Positions 17,384 through 25,554 of a stretch of DNA of 64,000 bases are shown here, in pieces. Every line of letters starts with the position of its first letter. Position 1 is the first letter of the stretch. The stretch lies in assembly GCF_016734815.1 (NCBI RefSeq), contig NZ_JAERQF010000003.1, positions 238,452 to 302,451 on the forward strand, in the 5' to 3' direction. The notes below the pieces were generated by a model. It was given only the letters and a program-made list of their open reading frames with translations, searched no databases and was not told the origin of the DNA. This DNA comes from Hymenobacter rubidus. GTDB lineage: Bacteria > Bacteroidota > Bacteroidia > Cytophagales > Hymenobacteraceae. Position numbers and translations under genes: made by a program.

Positions 17384-17417
17384 CAAAAAAGCCCCAACCG
17401 GACTGGTTGGGGCTTTG
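17384..17417 (-). terminator. Intrinsic terminator for the 17443-17886 gene
   Basis: GCCCCAACC (17391-17399) and GGTTGGGGC (17405-17413) form a strong stem. On the minus strand it is followed by TTTTTTGTGC; on the plus strand by TTTGTTTG. It closes the DUF4890-like gene. Confidence 0.88.
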
Positions 17418-17442
17418 TTTGATAGGTGCTGAAAGCGAGGCG

Positions 17443-17886
17443 TTAAGCTTTGGCTTTCACCTTCGTTTTGCCGCCTTGGCCTTTGCCGTGGCCGTGGTGC
17501 TCGTCCTTCATCTTGTCGAACTTGGCGTATTGCTCCGGCGTGAGGATGGATTTGAGCTGGGCCTGGTACTTCTCGTGCGAAGCCTTCATTTCGGCGTGGC
17601 CGGCTATGCGGTCGGCGCCGTATTTGGCTTTGAGGGCGGCGCCTTCCTGCTGGCGGGCCAGCAACAGCTGCTCTACTTTGGCTTCCTGGTCGGCGCTGAG
17701 GCCGAGCTCTTTGGCCATTTTGCCGGCTTTGTGGTCGGCCGTCTTGGCGGGGTCTTTCGGGCCTTTCTGGTAGTGGCGGGCCGTCTGGTTGGCATCGGAG
17801 CCGGTGGTTTTCACAGCGGTTTGGGCGAAGCTGGTGCCGGCGGTGGCGAAGGCGAGGGCAGCGAGCAGGACAAGGGTCTTTTTCAT
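17443..17886 (-). CDS. Secreted DUF4890-like helical protein (paralogue 1)
   Basis: 147 residues with a Sec signal peptide (MKKTLVLLAALAFATAGTSF, cut after FAQ). The mature protein is charged and helical, containing KELGLSADQEAKVEQLL and SILTPEQYAKFDKMK and ending in a His/Lys/Gly-rich tail (DEHHGHGKGQGGKTKVKAKA). The layout resembles DUF4890 and the Spy/CpxP group of periplasmic proteins (LTPEQ motifs), which act as chaperones or stress sensors in other phyla; that role is not shown here. The His-rich tail might bind metal. It is paralogous to the next gene upstream (18054-18497). Confidence 0.8.
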   Translation of the reverse strand: MKKTLVLLAALAFATAGTSFAQTAVKTTGSDANQTARHYQKGPKDPAKTADHKAGKMAKELGLSADQEAKVEQLLLARQQEGAALKAKYGADRIAGHAEMKASHEKYQAQLKSILTPEQYAKFDKMKDEHHGHGKGQGGKTKVKAKA

Positions 17887-18053
17887 GTGGGGTTGAAGCG
17901 AAAAATGGGTGACTGAGGGATGAGCGGCGGAACCAGGTGGCCCGTCCGGTTACGCAAAAGGTGTTTGCAAGCGGTATGCCAGGAAAACGGCCCGCCACGC
18001 CCCGGCGGCAATCCGCCGATAAGTCGGCGCTTTTTGCCGGCCAACCCCGCCAA

Positions 18054-18497
18054 TTATTCCGTTGGCTGGGCAGCCTGGCCGGCTTGGCCAGTGGCGCGGA
18101 AGTCGCGCAGTTTTTCCCGCTGCTCGGTGCGCAGCTGGTCGAACTTGGTGTACTGCGCCGGGGTGAGCACGGCCCGGATTTGCTCGTCGTACTTGGCTTG
18201 GTTGGCTTTCACGTCCTGGCCCAGGCCGCGGCGCCGGCCGGCGGTGCTCACTTGCTGGTGCAGGGTCTGCATGTCCTGGCGCTGGGCCAGCAGGATGGGT
18301 TTCAGTTTGGCCTGCTGGTCGGCGCTGAGGCCGAGCTCTTTGGCGAGGTACTGGGTGCGGCGCTCCACCATCTGGTCCGATGGTTTTGGCACGCTGGTAG
18401 GGGCGGGGCCGGTCTGGCCGAGGACGACAGGGGCTTGCGCCAGGCAGGTGGTGGAAGTGGCTGCGGCGGTGGCCAGCAGCACGAGAAATTTATGCAT
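18054..18497 (-). CDS. Secreted DUF4890-like helical protein (paralogue 2)
   Basis: 147 residues, start at MHKFLVLLATAAATSTT with cleavage near CLAQ. It shares with its neighbour KELGLSADQQAK, LLAQRQ, KANQAKYDEQIRAVLTPAQY and KFDQL, so the two arose by tandem duplication. Here the tail is QREKLRDFRATGQAGQAAQPTE rather than His-rich. It is predicted periplasmic and Spy/CpxP-like in pattern, with function unknown. The upstream ATG-free extension of the frame (to 18647) is not used because it would bury the signal peptide. The 167-nt gap to the second gene has no terminator that I can see. Confidence 0.8.
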   Translation of the reverse strand: MHKFLVLLATAAATSTTCLAQAPVVLGQTGPAPTSVPKPSDQMVERRTQYLAKELGLSADQQAKLKPILLAQRQDMQTLHQQVSTAGRRRGLGQDVKANQAKYDEQIRAVLTPAQYTKFDQLRTEQREKLRDFRATGQAGQAAQPTE

Positions 18498-18786
18498 AAA
18501 CGGATTGTAGGAATGGAATGTAGGGAACCAGGATGCGGATTTGGATGCAGCGAAATGGCCGGAGTTTAATCCGAGCGCCTTCGACACAACATCCAGGGTG
18601 TAAAAATAAGCCGGACCATTGCTTCGCCATGTCCTCGGAAGGTCCAAAAACGGGTTGTAGCGAATTTGCTGCCTATATTTCGGACCCGCCGCCGTGGTCT
18701 TAACCGAAATTTCGGCTGGCTGCTGCCGGGCGGCTTCGTTTCAACCCTCATTTATTTCATACTTCTTCCTCCTTTACACCTAACAC

Positions 18787-20367
18787 ATGGCAAGTATTTT
18801 CGCCAAAAAACCGTTGGCCGTGCTCCTGGGCGAGGCCAACTCCACCGGGCACGGCACGCTGCAGCGCACGCTGGGCGCCGGCAACCTTGTGGCCCTGGGC
18901 GTGGGCGCCATCATCGGGGCCGGCCTGTTTGTGCGCACCGCCAATGCCGCCGCGCAGGCCTCGGGACCGGGCGTGACCCTGGCTTTCGTGCTGGCCGCCT
19001 TTGGCTGCGTGTTCGCCGGCTTGTGCTACGCCGAGTTTGCGGCCATGATTCCCATTGCCGGCTCGGCCTACACCTACGCCTACACCACCATGGGCGAGTT
19101 CGTGGCCTGGGTCATTGGCTGGGCCCTCATCATGGAATACGCGCTGGGCGCGGCCACCGTCAGCATTGCCTGGAGCGAGTATTTGAACAAGCTGCTGGAA
19201 GTCTTTCACACCAGTATACCGTATCATTTAAGCCACTCTCCGTTTGAGCACGCCGTTATAAACGGGGTGGAGCAGCACGGCATGATTAACCTGCCGGCCT
19301 TGTTCATCATCGTGATGCTGAGCCTGCTGCTGGTGAAGGGCACCCAGGAATCGGCCATGTTCAACGCCGTTATCGTGGTGCTCAAAACCCTGATTGTGGT
19401 GATTTTTATTGCTGTCGGCTGGCAGTTCATCAACCCCGCCAACCACACGCCCTACCTGATTCCGGCCGATGCCGTGGTGAAAAACGCCGCCGGCGAAGTG
19501 GTGCGCACCTACGAGGGCTGGAACAAGCACGGCTGGGGCGGCATCATCGGGGGCGCGGGCATTGTGTTCTTCGCCTTCATCGGGTTCGATGCGGTGAGCA
19601 CGGCCGCGCAGGAAGCCAAAAACCCCAAGCGCGACATGCCCATTGGCATTCTGGGCTCGCTGGCCATTTGCACGGTGCTCTACATCCTGTTTGGGCACGT
19701 ACTGACGGGCGTGGCCAACTGGCGCGAATTTGCCGACCCGGCCATTGGCGGCGAGGCCTCGGTGGCCTACGCCATCCGGGCGCACATGACCGGCTACGGC
19801 TGGCTGGCCACGGCCGTGACCATCGGGATTTTGCTGGGCTTCACGTCCGTTATTCTGGTGATGCTCATGGGCCAGAGCCGCGTATTCTTCTCCATGGCCA
19901 AGGACGGCCTCATGCCCAAAGCCTTCTCCGAGCTGCACCCCAAGTTCAACACGCCCTACAAATCCAACCTCATGCTGATGGTGTTCGTGGGTTTGTTTGC
20001 GGCCTTCGTGCCCGGCTCGGTGGCCGGCGACCTCACGTCGTTTGGCACGCTGCTGGCCTTCGTGCTGGTGAGCATTGGCGTCTGGATTATGCGCCGGTCG
20101 GACCCCGCGCAGCCCCGCCCGTTCATGGCGCCGCTCTCGTCGCCGTCGTTTCCGCTGGTGCCGATAATGGGGGCGCTGGTGTGCACGCTGCTCATCATCG
20201 GGCTCGACAAGAACACGCTGCTGCTGGCTTTTGGCTGGATGGTACTGGGTTTTGTGGTGTACTTCCTCTACGGCAAGCGCAATTCCATGCTCCAGCAGGG
20301 CGTGGTGGTGGTGCCCACCGAGATGGAGTCGGAAGCTTTCATCGAGCCCGACCCCAGGAACCGCTAG
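18787..20367 (+). CDS. APC-family amino-acid permease (cationic amino-acid transporter type)
   Basis: A 526-residue inner-membrane secondary transporter with about 12-14 hydrophobic segments. TM1 carries the substrate-binding GAIIGAGLFV motif (about residues 38-47) after LGAGNLVALGVG. FAFIGFDAVSTAAQEAKNP (about 260) is the TM6 signature of the cationic amino-acid transporter subfamily. The C-terminal part has PFMAPLSSPSFPLVPIMGAL, also typical of that group. Likely an amino-acid/proton symporter; exact substrate unknown. A family D hairpin begins two bases after its stop and a strong terminator follows. Confidence 0.92.
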   Translation: MASIFAKKPLAVLLGEANSTGHGTLQRTLGAGNLVALGVGAIIGAGLFVRTANAAAQASGPGVTLAFVLAAFGCVFAGLCYAEFAAMIPIAGSAYTYAYTTMGEFVAWVIGWALIMEYALGAATVSIAWSEYLNKLLEVFHTSIPYHLSHSPFEHAVINGVEQHGMINLPALFIIVMLSLLLVKGTQESAMFNAVIVVLKTLIVVIFIAVGWQFINPANHTPYLIPADAVVKNAAGEVVRTYEGWNKHGWGGIIGGAGIVFFAFIGFDAVSTAAQEAKNPKRDMPIGILGSLAICTVLYILFGHVLTGVANWREFADPAIGGEASVAYAIRAHMTGYGWLATAVTIGILLGFTSVILVMLMGQSRVFFSMAKDGLMPKAFSELHPKFNTPYKSNLMLMVFVGLFAAFVPGSVAGDLTSFGTLLAFVLVSIGVWIMRRSDPAQPRPFMAPLSSPSFPLVPIMGALVCTLLIIGLDKNTLLLAFGWMVLGFVVYFLYGKRNSMLQQGVVVVPTEMESEAFIEPDPRNR

Positions 20368-20369
20368 CT

Positions 20370-20447
20370 AGTTGTCAGTTGTTCGTTGTCAGTTGTTAGT
20401 CTGGGTTTGTATTGAGACCAACAACTGACAACGAACAACTGACAACT
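20370..20447. repeat. GTTGTC-type hairpin repeat (family D, copy 2)
   Basis: Arms 20370-20397 (AGTTGTCAGTTGTTCGTTGT onward) and 20420-20447 are perfect reverse complements over 28 bp, loop 22 nt. Each arm is itself made of repeated GTTGTCAGTT units. The repeat starts 2 nt after the permease stop codon and runs directly into the terminator palindrome. Confidence 0.9.
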
Positions 20448-20448
20448 A

Positions 20449-20518
20449 CCCGTTTATCAACAAAAAGGAAGCCCCGCCAGCAGTTACTGGCGGGGCTGCT
20501 TTTTTCCTGATAAACGGG
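20449..20518. terminator. Extended palindrome containing a bidirectional terminator
   Basis: The inner stem GCCCCGCCAG / CTGGCGGGGC (20471-20480 and 20487-20496) has a loop of six and is followed on + by GCTTTTTTCC and on - by TTCCTTTTTG. The outer flanks CCCGTTTATCA (20449-20459) and TGATAAACGGG (20508-20518) also pair. It serves the convergent permease and DUF418 genes. Confidence 0.88.
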
Positions 20519-20525
20519 TTGCGTT

Positions 20526-21821
20526 TCAGCCAATAGCAGCAGCTTGCAGGTCTGCCGGGCGGCGCAGCGTCTGCGCCTGCCCGTAGCTGAGGCTGCGCCA
20601 GACCCACTCGGCCGGCCCAAAGCGGAAGCGGGCCAGCCACCAGCGGCACAGCAGCAACTGAAACAGGATGATGCCCGCCGCCAACGGCCACAGCAGCGTC
20701 GGCCCCACTTTGCCCACCCAGCCCAGGCCCAGCCCCGAGAACAAGAAAGTGGCAATGATGCTCTGGCTGAGGTAGCAGCTCAGGGCCATGCGGCCCAAAG
20801 GGGCCAGTAGTTGTAGCAGCCGCTGCGCGCCCGGCCGCCGCCACGCCAGCGCAAACGTGGCAGCGTAACCCAGGGACAGAGGCCCCACGCCCAGGGCATA
20901 AAGCACCGCAAAAGTTAGTCCCGGCGCCAGGCCCTGGAAGTATTCCGGGCTGTGGTCAAGGTAAGCGTTGAGCAGACTGGCCGCCAGGCCCAGCGCCAGC
21001 CCGCCAAGGGCCACGCGCCGCAGGAGCGGCCGGTACGCATCGAGCTGCCGGAACACCTGGTGCCGCCCTGCCCACAGCCCCAGCAGAAACATGGCCAGCA
21101 CTTTGCACACCCGCCACTGAAAGAGCAGGTCGCCGGCGCGGTAAAAGATGCCCGAGCGCATGGCTTTGAAGAAAAACATCCAACTGGTGTTGGCCATTAC
21201 CTGGTAAAAGGACTTGATGTGCAGGGGTTGGTCGATGGCTTGGCCGAGGGCGTAAAACGGAGCGGCCGGCGTGAGCGGCACCAGCGCTTTCCAGCCGCCG
21301 CCCAGCCAAAACACGGCCCACAGCGGCACGGGCACCAGCAGCAACACCACCGCCCAGCGCCCAATGGCCCGGTCCGACAGGTGCCGAAGCCGCACCAGCA
21401 ACAGGCCCACCAGCGCGTAAAAAGCCAGAATATCGCCGGGCCAAATGAACAGCAGGTGCACCAGCCCAATGCCCAGCAGCACCCACAGCCGCCGCCGGTA
21501 CGTCAGCAGCTGCTCGTCGCCGCGGGCGGTGGCGCGTTGCAGCTGCACCGCGAAACCGATGCCGAACAGCAGCGAAAACAGGGAGTAAAACTTGCCATCG
21601 ACCAACGCCCGAATGAAGAAAGCGGCGGCGGGGTCGGTGGTGTCCGTTGGCAGTGGGGTGGATGGCACGCCGGTGCCCGGCTCGTGCCACAAGCTGAAGC
21701 CCGTGAACAGGTTGGCCAGGCACACGCCGCACAGGGCAAAGCCGCGCAAGGCATCAAGGAGCTCGGCGCGGTCGGTTTCGGCCAGGGGCTCGGCTGGCAG
21801 GGGAGTGGGTACAGGAGACAT
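20526..21821 (-). CDS. DUF418 family membrane protein
   Basis: A 431-residue polytopic inner-membrane protein with about ten hydrophobic helices. It begins with the DUF418 hallmark RAELLDALRGFALCGVCLAN and has FSLLFGIGFAVQLQRA (about 95-110). The C-terminal DUF418 domain has MALSCYLSQSIIATFLFSGLG and the ending FRFGPAEWVWRSLSYGQ. The family occurs widely with acyltransferase-3-like topology, and its function is still not established. It converges on the permease at a shared bidirectional terminator, so it is a single-gene unit. Confidence 0.9.
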   Translation of the reverse strand: MSPVPTPLPAEPLAETDRAELLDALRGFALCGVCLANLFTGFSLWHEPGTGVPSTPLPTDTTDPAAAFFIRALVDGKFYSLFSLLFGIGFAVQLQRATARGDEQLLTYRRRLWVLLGIGLVHLLFIWPGDILAFYALVGLLLVRLRHLSDRAIGRWAVVLLLVPVPLWAVFWLGGGWKALVPLTPAAPFYALGQAIDQPLHIKSFYQVMANTSWMFFFKAMRSGIFYRAGDLLFQWRVCKVLAMFLLGLWAGRHQVFRQLDAYRPLLRRVALGGLALGLAASLLNAYLDHSPEYFQGLAPGLTFAVLYALGVGPLSLGYAATFALAWRRPGAQRLLQLLAPLGRMALSCYLSQSIIATFLFSGLGLGWVGKVGPTLLWPLAAGIILFQLLLCRWWLARFRFGPAEWVWRSLSYGQAQTLRRPADLQAAAIG

Positions 21822-22013
21822 GGGCGCGAGAAATGGGGACCGTAACGCGCCGTTAATATAGGTTAATTATTATATAAAATGTTCCTGAAAATAGCTTTGG
21901 GTTGCCGCTGCTTGGAATGATAAGCCGGCAGAGCATTGCGCGTGGGGTAGCCCTAGCGCCGGCGGGCGAAGCAGCCGGCGGCAGGAGTTGGGCAGCCAAG
22001 CCCCAACGGGGGC

Positions 22014-22223
22014 TCAGGAAGCAGATTTTACTTCGCTTTTGAGCTTGAGCACCCGGTCGCCATTCTCCTGCACGATGACCAGGGCCGGGTCGGCGGCCGA
22101 GCCGTTGCGGTGAATTTCGGAGCCTTTGATGGTGCGGGAAACGGGCTCTTTGTGCACCGATTCTATTTTGCCGGTGGCCGTGCCGGTGCCGTATTTCCAG
22201 GTGACTTTGGTGCCTTTGCGCAT
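22014..22223 (-). CDS. Small DUF2945 / hypervirulence-associated TUDOR-domain protein
   Basis: 69 residues with the typical opening RKGTKVTWKYGTGTATGKIE and the strand pattern ADPALVIVQENGDRVLKLKSEV of the DUF2945 (HVA1, TUDOR-like) family. It is cytosolic, and its function in bacteria is not established. It stands alone: 190 nt upstream of the DUF418 gene start and divergent from the histidine kinase. The length is normal for the family. Confidence 0.88.
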   Translation of the reverse strand: MRKGTKVTWKYGTGTATGKIESVHKEPVSRTIKGSEIHRNGSAADPALVIVQENGDRVLKLKSEVKSAS

Positions 22224-22627
22224 GGGTGGGAAGGGAAAAAGAAAGGTGAGGGACAGAGCAACGTATGGCTCAAAAGTCCATTACTTACTGCCAATTGAGT
22301 GGAACCGTTGCCGGGCTATGGCCCGCCTGGCCGCAAGTGCCGACGAAATGAGCACGCCCTGCGGGTGCCAAGTTGCCCGCTCGGCGGCAAGCGGCCGGTC
22401 GACGCTGCGGCTCCAGCTACCAGGGCAGCCAGGAAAGGGCTACCTAAAAATTAGGAAAACGGCGCCGTTAAGTATGGCATAATTGCTTTACTTAGCGGTT
22501 CTGATATTCTTGGCTGCTTTTGCATAGCCGGTGAATGGGCTTGCGTGATGGTTGATACCGCCACAAGCCAACACGGCGAAAGCGCGAAAAGGAAGAAGAT
22601 GAAAACGTTTTTCAACCTGCTGACCCC
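22224..22627. other. 404-nt intergenic region before the TPR histidine kinase
   Basis: I see no convincing gene. The first part is GC-rich with short frames on both strands; the part near 22440-22520 is more AT-rich (CTAAAAATTAGG and GCATAATTGCTTTAC) and is the likely divergent promoter zone. No full TTG-N19-TAnnTTTG promoter or long repeat is visible. Confidence 0.5.
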
Positions 22628-24529
22628 ATGCGATTTTCTAACCCAGGCGGCCAATTATTTCTGCAAATCGGGCTGTTCATTGCTGGCCTGTGGCTCGGCG
22701 CCGCCAGGCCAGCCAACGCCCAGACGCCTGCCAATTCGCCGCTGGTCGACAGCCTGAACCAGCGCCGGGCAACAGCCGCCGATACCGCTCAGCTGCGCCT
22801 GCTGCTGGCCGACGCCACCGCGCTGCGCCCCACCGAGCCTGCCGAAGCCAAGCGGCTGGCCTCCTTGGCCTTGCAGCGGGCCACGGCGGCGCCCGGCCGC
22901 CCCGCGCAGCAACAAGCAGCGCTGCTGCTGCTGGGCCGCCTCGCCAACGCCGAAGGCGACTTTCCCGCCGCGGCCCAAAACCTGATGCAGGCCCTGCGCC
23001 TGGCCGAGCAGCGGCACGACCTGCTGGGCCAGGGCAGTGCCTGCCTGGGGCTGGCCACCACCAACAAAAACCTCCACAAGCTCGACCTGAGCCTGGAATA
23101 CGCCCGCCGTGCCCAGCGCCTGCTGGGCCAGGCCGTGCAGGCCGGCGATGCGCGCGCCGCCAAGCCGTTGGCCATCGCCTTCAACAACAGCGGCACGGCA
23201 CTGATGGAGCAAAACCAGCAGGCCGCCGCCCGCGCCGACTTCCATATTTCCCTGCAAAAAGCCCGTGCCCTGGGCGACTCCAGCGTTGCCGTGCTGGCGC
23301 TCTACAACCTCGGCGGCCTGGCCCTGAAGCTGAAAAACGGCGCCGAAGCCTACCGCTACTACCGCCAAACGCTGGCCATCGACCAGGCCGAAGGCAACGA
23401 GCAGGGGCAGGCCGAGTCGTGGCTGAACCTGGGCGACGCCCTGGCCCTGCTGCACCGGACCAAGGAGGCCGAAGCCGCCTACCAGCACGCCCTGCAGCTC
23501 AGCCGGCGCCTGCACGCACTGCCCATCGTGCGGGTGGTGTACAACGGTTTTGCCGCGCTGTACGAAGACAACGGGCAGCCCGCCAAAGCCTTGCAGTGGC
23601 AGCGGCGCTTTCAGCTGCTGAACGATTCTCTGTTTCAGGAGCAAAGCACCCAGCAGGTGGCCGAGCTGCAAACCAAGTACGACACCGAGAAAAAAGACGC
23701 CCAGAACCGCCTGCAGGCGGCGCAGCTGCGCACCCAGCAGCAGGTTATCCGGCGGCGCAATGTGCAGCTGTGGGCCGGGCTGGCGGTGGCCCTGCTGCTG
23801 GCCGGCCTGGCCTACCTGCTCTACAACCGCCGCCGGCTGCGGCGCGAGGTGGAATTTGCCCAGGAGCGGCAGCAGCTGGAGCGCCTGCGCGCCCAGGCCG
23901 TGCTCGAAGCCGAAGAAACCGAGCGCCGCCGCATCGGCTCCGATTTGCACGACGGCGTGGGCCAGCTCCTCACCGCGGCCAAAATGAACCTGCACTCGCT
24001 GGGCGAGGAACTGGGCGTGCGCACCCAGGGCCAGCAGGCCTTGCTGCAAAATGCCCTGGACGTGGTGGACGAAAGCTTCAAGGAGGTGCGCAGCATCAGC
24101 CACAACCTCATGCCCAATGCTCTCATCAAGCGGGGGCTGGCCCAGGCCGTGCGCGATTTTCTGGACAAGCTCCCGGCGGCCGGCCGCGTCAAAATTAACC
24201 TCGAAGTGGTGGGCCTGGACCGGGGCGGCCGCCTGGAGCCCACCACCGAAAACGTGCTGTTTCGCGTGATTCAGGAGCTGGTGCAGAACATTCTCAAGCA
24301 CGCCCAGGCCACCGAAGTGACGCTGCAAATCATTCGCCATCCCGATGAGCTGACCGTGCTGGTGGAAGACAACGGCGTGGGCTTCGACCCCACCGCGCTG
24401 GGCGAAGACGCCGGCATTGGCCTGAAAAACATCGAGAGCCGCATGGCCTACCTCGGCGGCGTGCTGGACCTCGACAGCCGCCCCGGCCACGGCACCTCCG
24501 TCACGGCCACGGTGCCCCTGCCGGACTGA
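22628..24529 (+). CDS. TPR-containing sensor histidine kinase (HisKA_3 type)
   Basis: A 633-residue membrane sensor. Signal peptide (cleaved near PANAQ, residue 32). A periplasmic tetratricopeptide array follows (about 70-350, with repeats such as LGLATTNKNLHKLDLSLEYA and ALYNLGGLALKLKNGAEAYR), then one membrane helix (about 381-400, LWAGLAVALLLAGLAYLLYN) and a short coiled coil. The phospho-acceptor is in RRRIGSDLHDGVGQLL (His about 441). The ATPase domain has QELVQNILKHA, VEDNGVGF and GIGLKNIESR. This is the Bacteroidota TPR-kinase layout paired with LuxR-type regulators, and the next gene is such a regulator. The TPR ligand is unknown. Confidence 0.93.
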   Translation: MRFSNPGGQLFLQIGLFIAGLWLGAARPANAQTPANSPLVDSLNQRRATAADTAQLRLLLADATALRPTEPAEAKRLASLALQRATAAPGRPAQQQAALLLLGRLANAEGDFPAAAQNLMQALRLAEQRHDLLGQGSACLGLATTNKNLHKLDLSLEYARRAQRLLGQAVQAGDARAAKPLAIAFNNSGTALMEQNQQAAARADFHISLQKARALGDSSVAVLALYNLGGLALKLKNGAEAYRYYRQTLAIDQAEGNEQGQAESWLNLGDALALLHRTKEAEAAYQHALQLSRRLHALPIVRVVYNGFAALYEDNGQPAKALQWQRRFQLLNDSLFQEQSTQQVAELQTKYDTEKKDAQNRLQAAQLRTQQQVIRRRNVQLWAGLAVALLLAGLAYLLYNRRRLRREVEFAQERQQLERLRAQAVLEAEETERRRIGSDLHDGVGQLLTAAKMNLHSLGEELGVRTQGQQALLQNALDVVDESFKEVRSISHNLMPNALIKRGLAQAVRDFLDKLPAAGRVKINLEVVGLDRGGRLEPTTENVLFRVIQELVQNILKHAQATEVTLQIIRHPDELTVLVEDNGVGFDPTALGEDAGIGLKNIESRMAYLGGVLDLDSRPGHGTSVTATVPLPD

Positions 24530-24573
24530 TGCGCGCGAAAGGCCGTTTTTTTCGTTGTATAATAAAATTGAAG

Positions 24574-24581
24574 TATGTTTG
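24574..24581 (+). promoter_or_regulatory. Candidate -7 box (TATGTTTG) for the response regulator
   Basis: TATGTTTG fits TAnnTTTG and lies 87 nt before the response-regulator start in a locally AT-rich patch. A TTG at 24555-24557 gives a 16-nt spacer, shorter than the usual 19-21, so the regulator may be transcribed on its own as well as with the kinase. Confidence 0.4.
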
Positions 24582-24668
24582 AGTTAAAGGCATTCTGACT
24601 TCTACACTGCGCCGGGACATGGCGGGCTGGTGCTGCTCCCTTTCATTCTGCATTAATTTCTTTTGGCC

Positions 24669-25340
24669 ATGAGTGACGCTTACCCGGTTTCGGCCCGCAT
24701 CAACCTGCTGCTGGTCGACGACCACCAGCTGGTGATAGAGGGCATCAAAACCCTGCTCAAAAACGACCCGGTCATCCGTGTGGTGGCCCAGGCCAATACC
24801 GGCGCCGACGCCCTGCGCCGCCTGCGCGAGCACCCCGAAATCGGGGTGGCCATTGTCGACCTCAACATGCCCCAGATGAGCGGTGTGGAGCTGACCCAGC
24901 ACATTCGGGCCAGCTTTCCGGCCGTGCGGGTGCTGGCCCTGAGCATGTTTCACGACCACGCTTCGGTGATGGAAGTGCTCGAAGCCGGCGGCATGGGCTA
25001 CCTCCTAAAAAACACCACCAAGGCCGAGCTCAGCGCCGCCATTGCCGATGTGGCCGCCGGCCGCACCCACTACAGCCAGGAAGTGGGCCAGACCCTGCTC
25101 CAGCACCTCGACGTGCCCGGCCAGCGCGGCCCCGTAGCGCCGGTGGTGGAACTGACTACCCGCGAAAAGGAGATTTTGCGCCTGGTGGCGGAAGAAAAGT
25201 CAAACCACGCCATTGCCGAGGCCCTGTTTATTTCGGAGCGCACGGTGGAAACGCACCGCAAAAACATTCTCACCAAAACCAGCTGCAAATCGGTCGTGGG
25301 CCTCATTCAGTACGCCATCAAGCACAAGCTGCTGGCCTGA
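24669..25340 (+). CDS. NarL/FixJ-family response regulator
   Basis: A 223-residue DNA-binding regulator. The receiver domain (about 10-130) has the acidic pocket VDDH, phospho-acceptor Asp in AIVDLNMPQMSG and Lys in LLKNTTKAEL. The LuxR-type helix-turn-helix (about 155-220) has LTTREKEILRLVAEEKSNHA and SERTVETHRKNILTK. I use the ATG at 24669 instead of the TTG six bases upstream. It directly follows the TPR histidine kinase, which is its obvious cognate partner. Target genes are unknown; the lectin-OmpA protein downstream is a candidate by proximity only. Confidence 0.93.
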   Translation: MSDAYPVSARINLLLVDDHQLVIEGIKTLLKNDPVIRVVAQANTGADALRRLREHPEIGVAIVDLNMPQMSGVELTQHIRASFPAVRVLALSMFHDHASVMEVLEAGGMGYLLKNTTKAELSAAIADVAAGRTHYSQEVGQTLLQHLDVPGQRGPVAPVVELTTREKEILRLVAEEKSNHAIAEALFISERTVETHRKNILTKTSCKSVVGLIQYAIKHKLLA

Positions 25341-25371
25341 GCAGGGAAGGATTGAAGGCGGAAAAACGCTT

Positions 25372-25471
25372 GTCATCCTGAGCGCCGCTGTGGACCTTAT
25401 CACGTCCACAGCGGTTGAATCACTACATACTGTTCTTCGGCGGTAAGGTCCTTCACTGCGTTCAGGATGAC
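25372..25471. repeat. Family B palindrome (copy B1)
   Basis: The left arm starts GTCATCCTGAGC at 25372 and continues to GGACCTTA. The right arm (about 25444-25471) reads AAGGTCCTTCACTGCGTTCA and ends GGATGAC. The arms match in the outer and inner blocks but differ in the middle. The spacer contains a smaller inverted repeat (GCCGCTGTGGAC / GTCCACAGCGG). It lies 31 nt after the response-regulator stop. A perfect copy is nested in a family A element at 51131-51243. Confidence 0.75.
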
Positions 25472-25554
25472 GGGCGGAGATATTATTCCCCGCCATTCCG
25501 GCGTTCTTTTGCGTAGTTCACCCAAGCGTGCTCCTTTTCGGCGCGCCCCCGCCG

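Noticed and set aside
22655..24490. 611-codon minus-strand ORF opposite the TPR histidine kinase
   Set aside because: Composition typical of an antisense frame in GC-rich DNA (strings of Gly/Gln/Val/His); the + strand product has complete kinase motifs.
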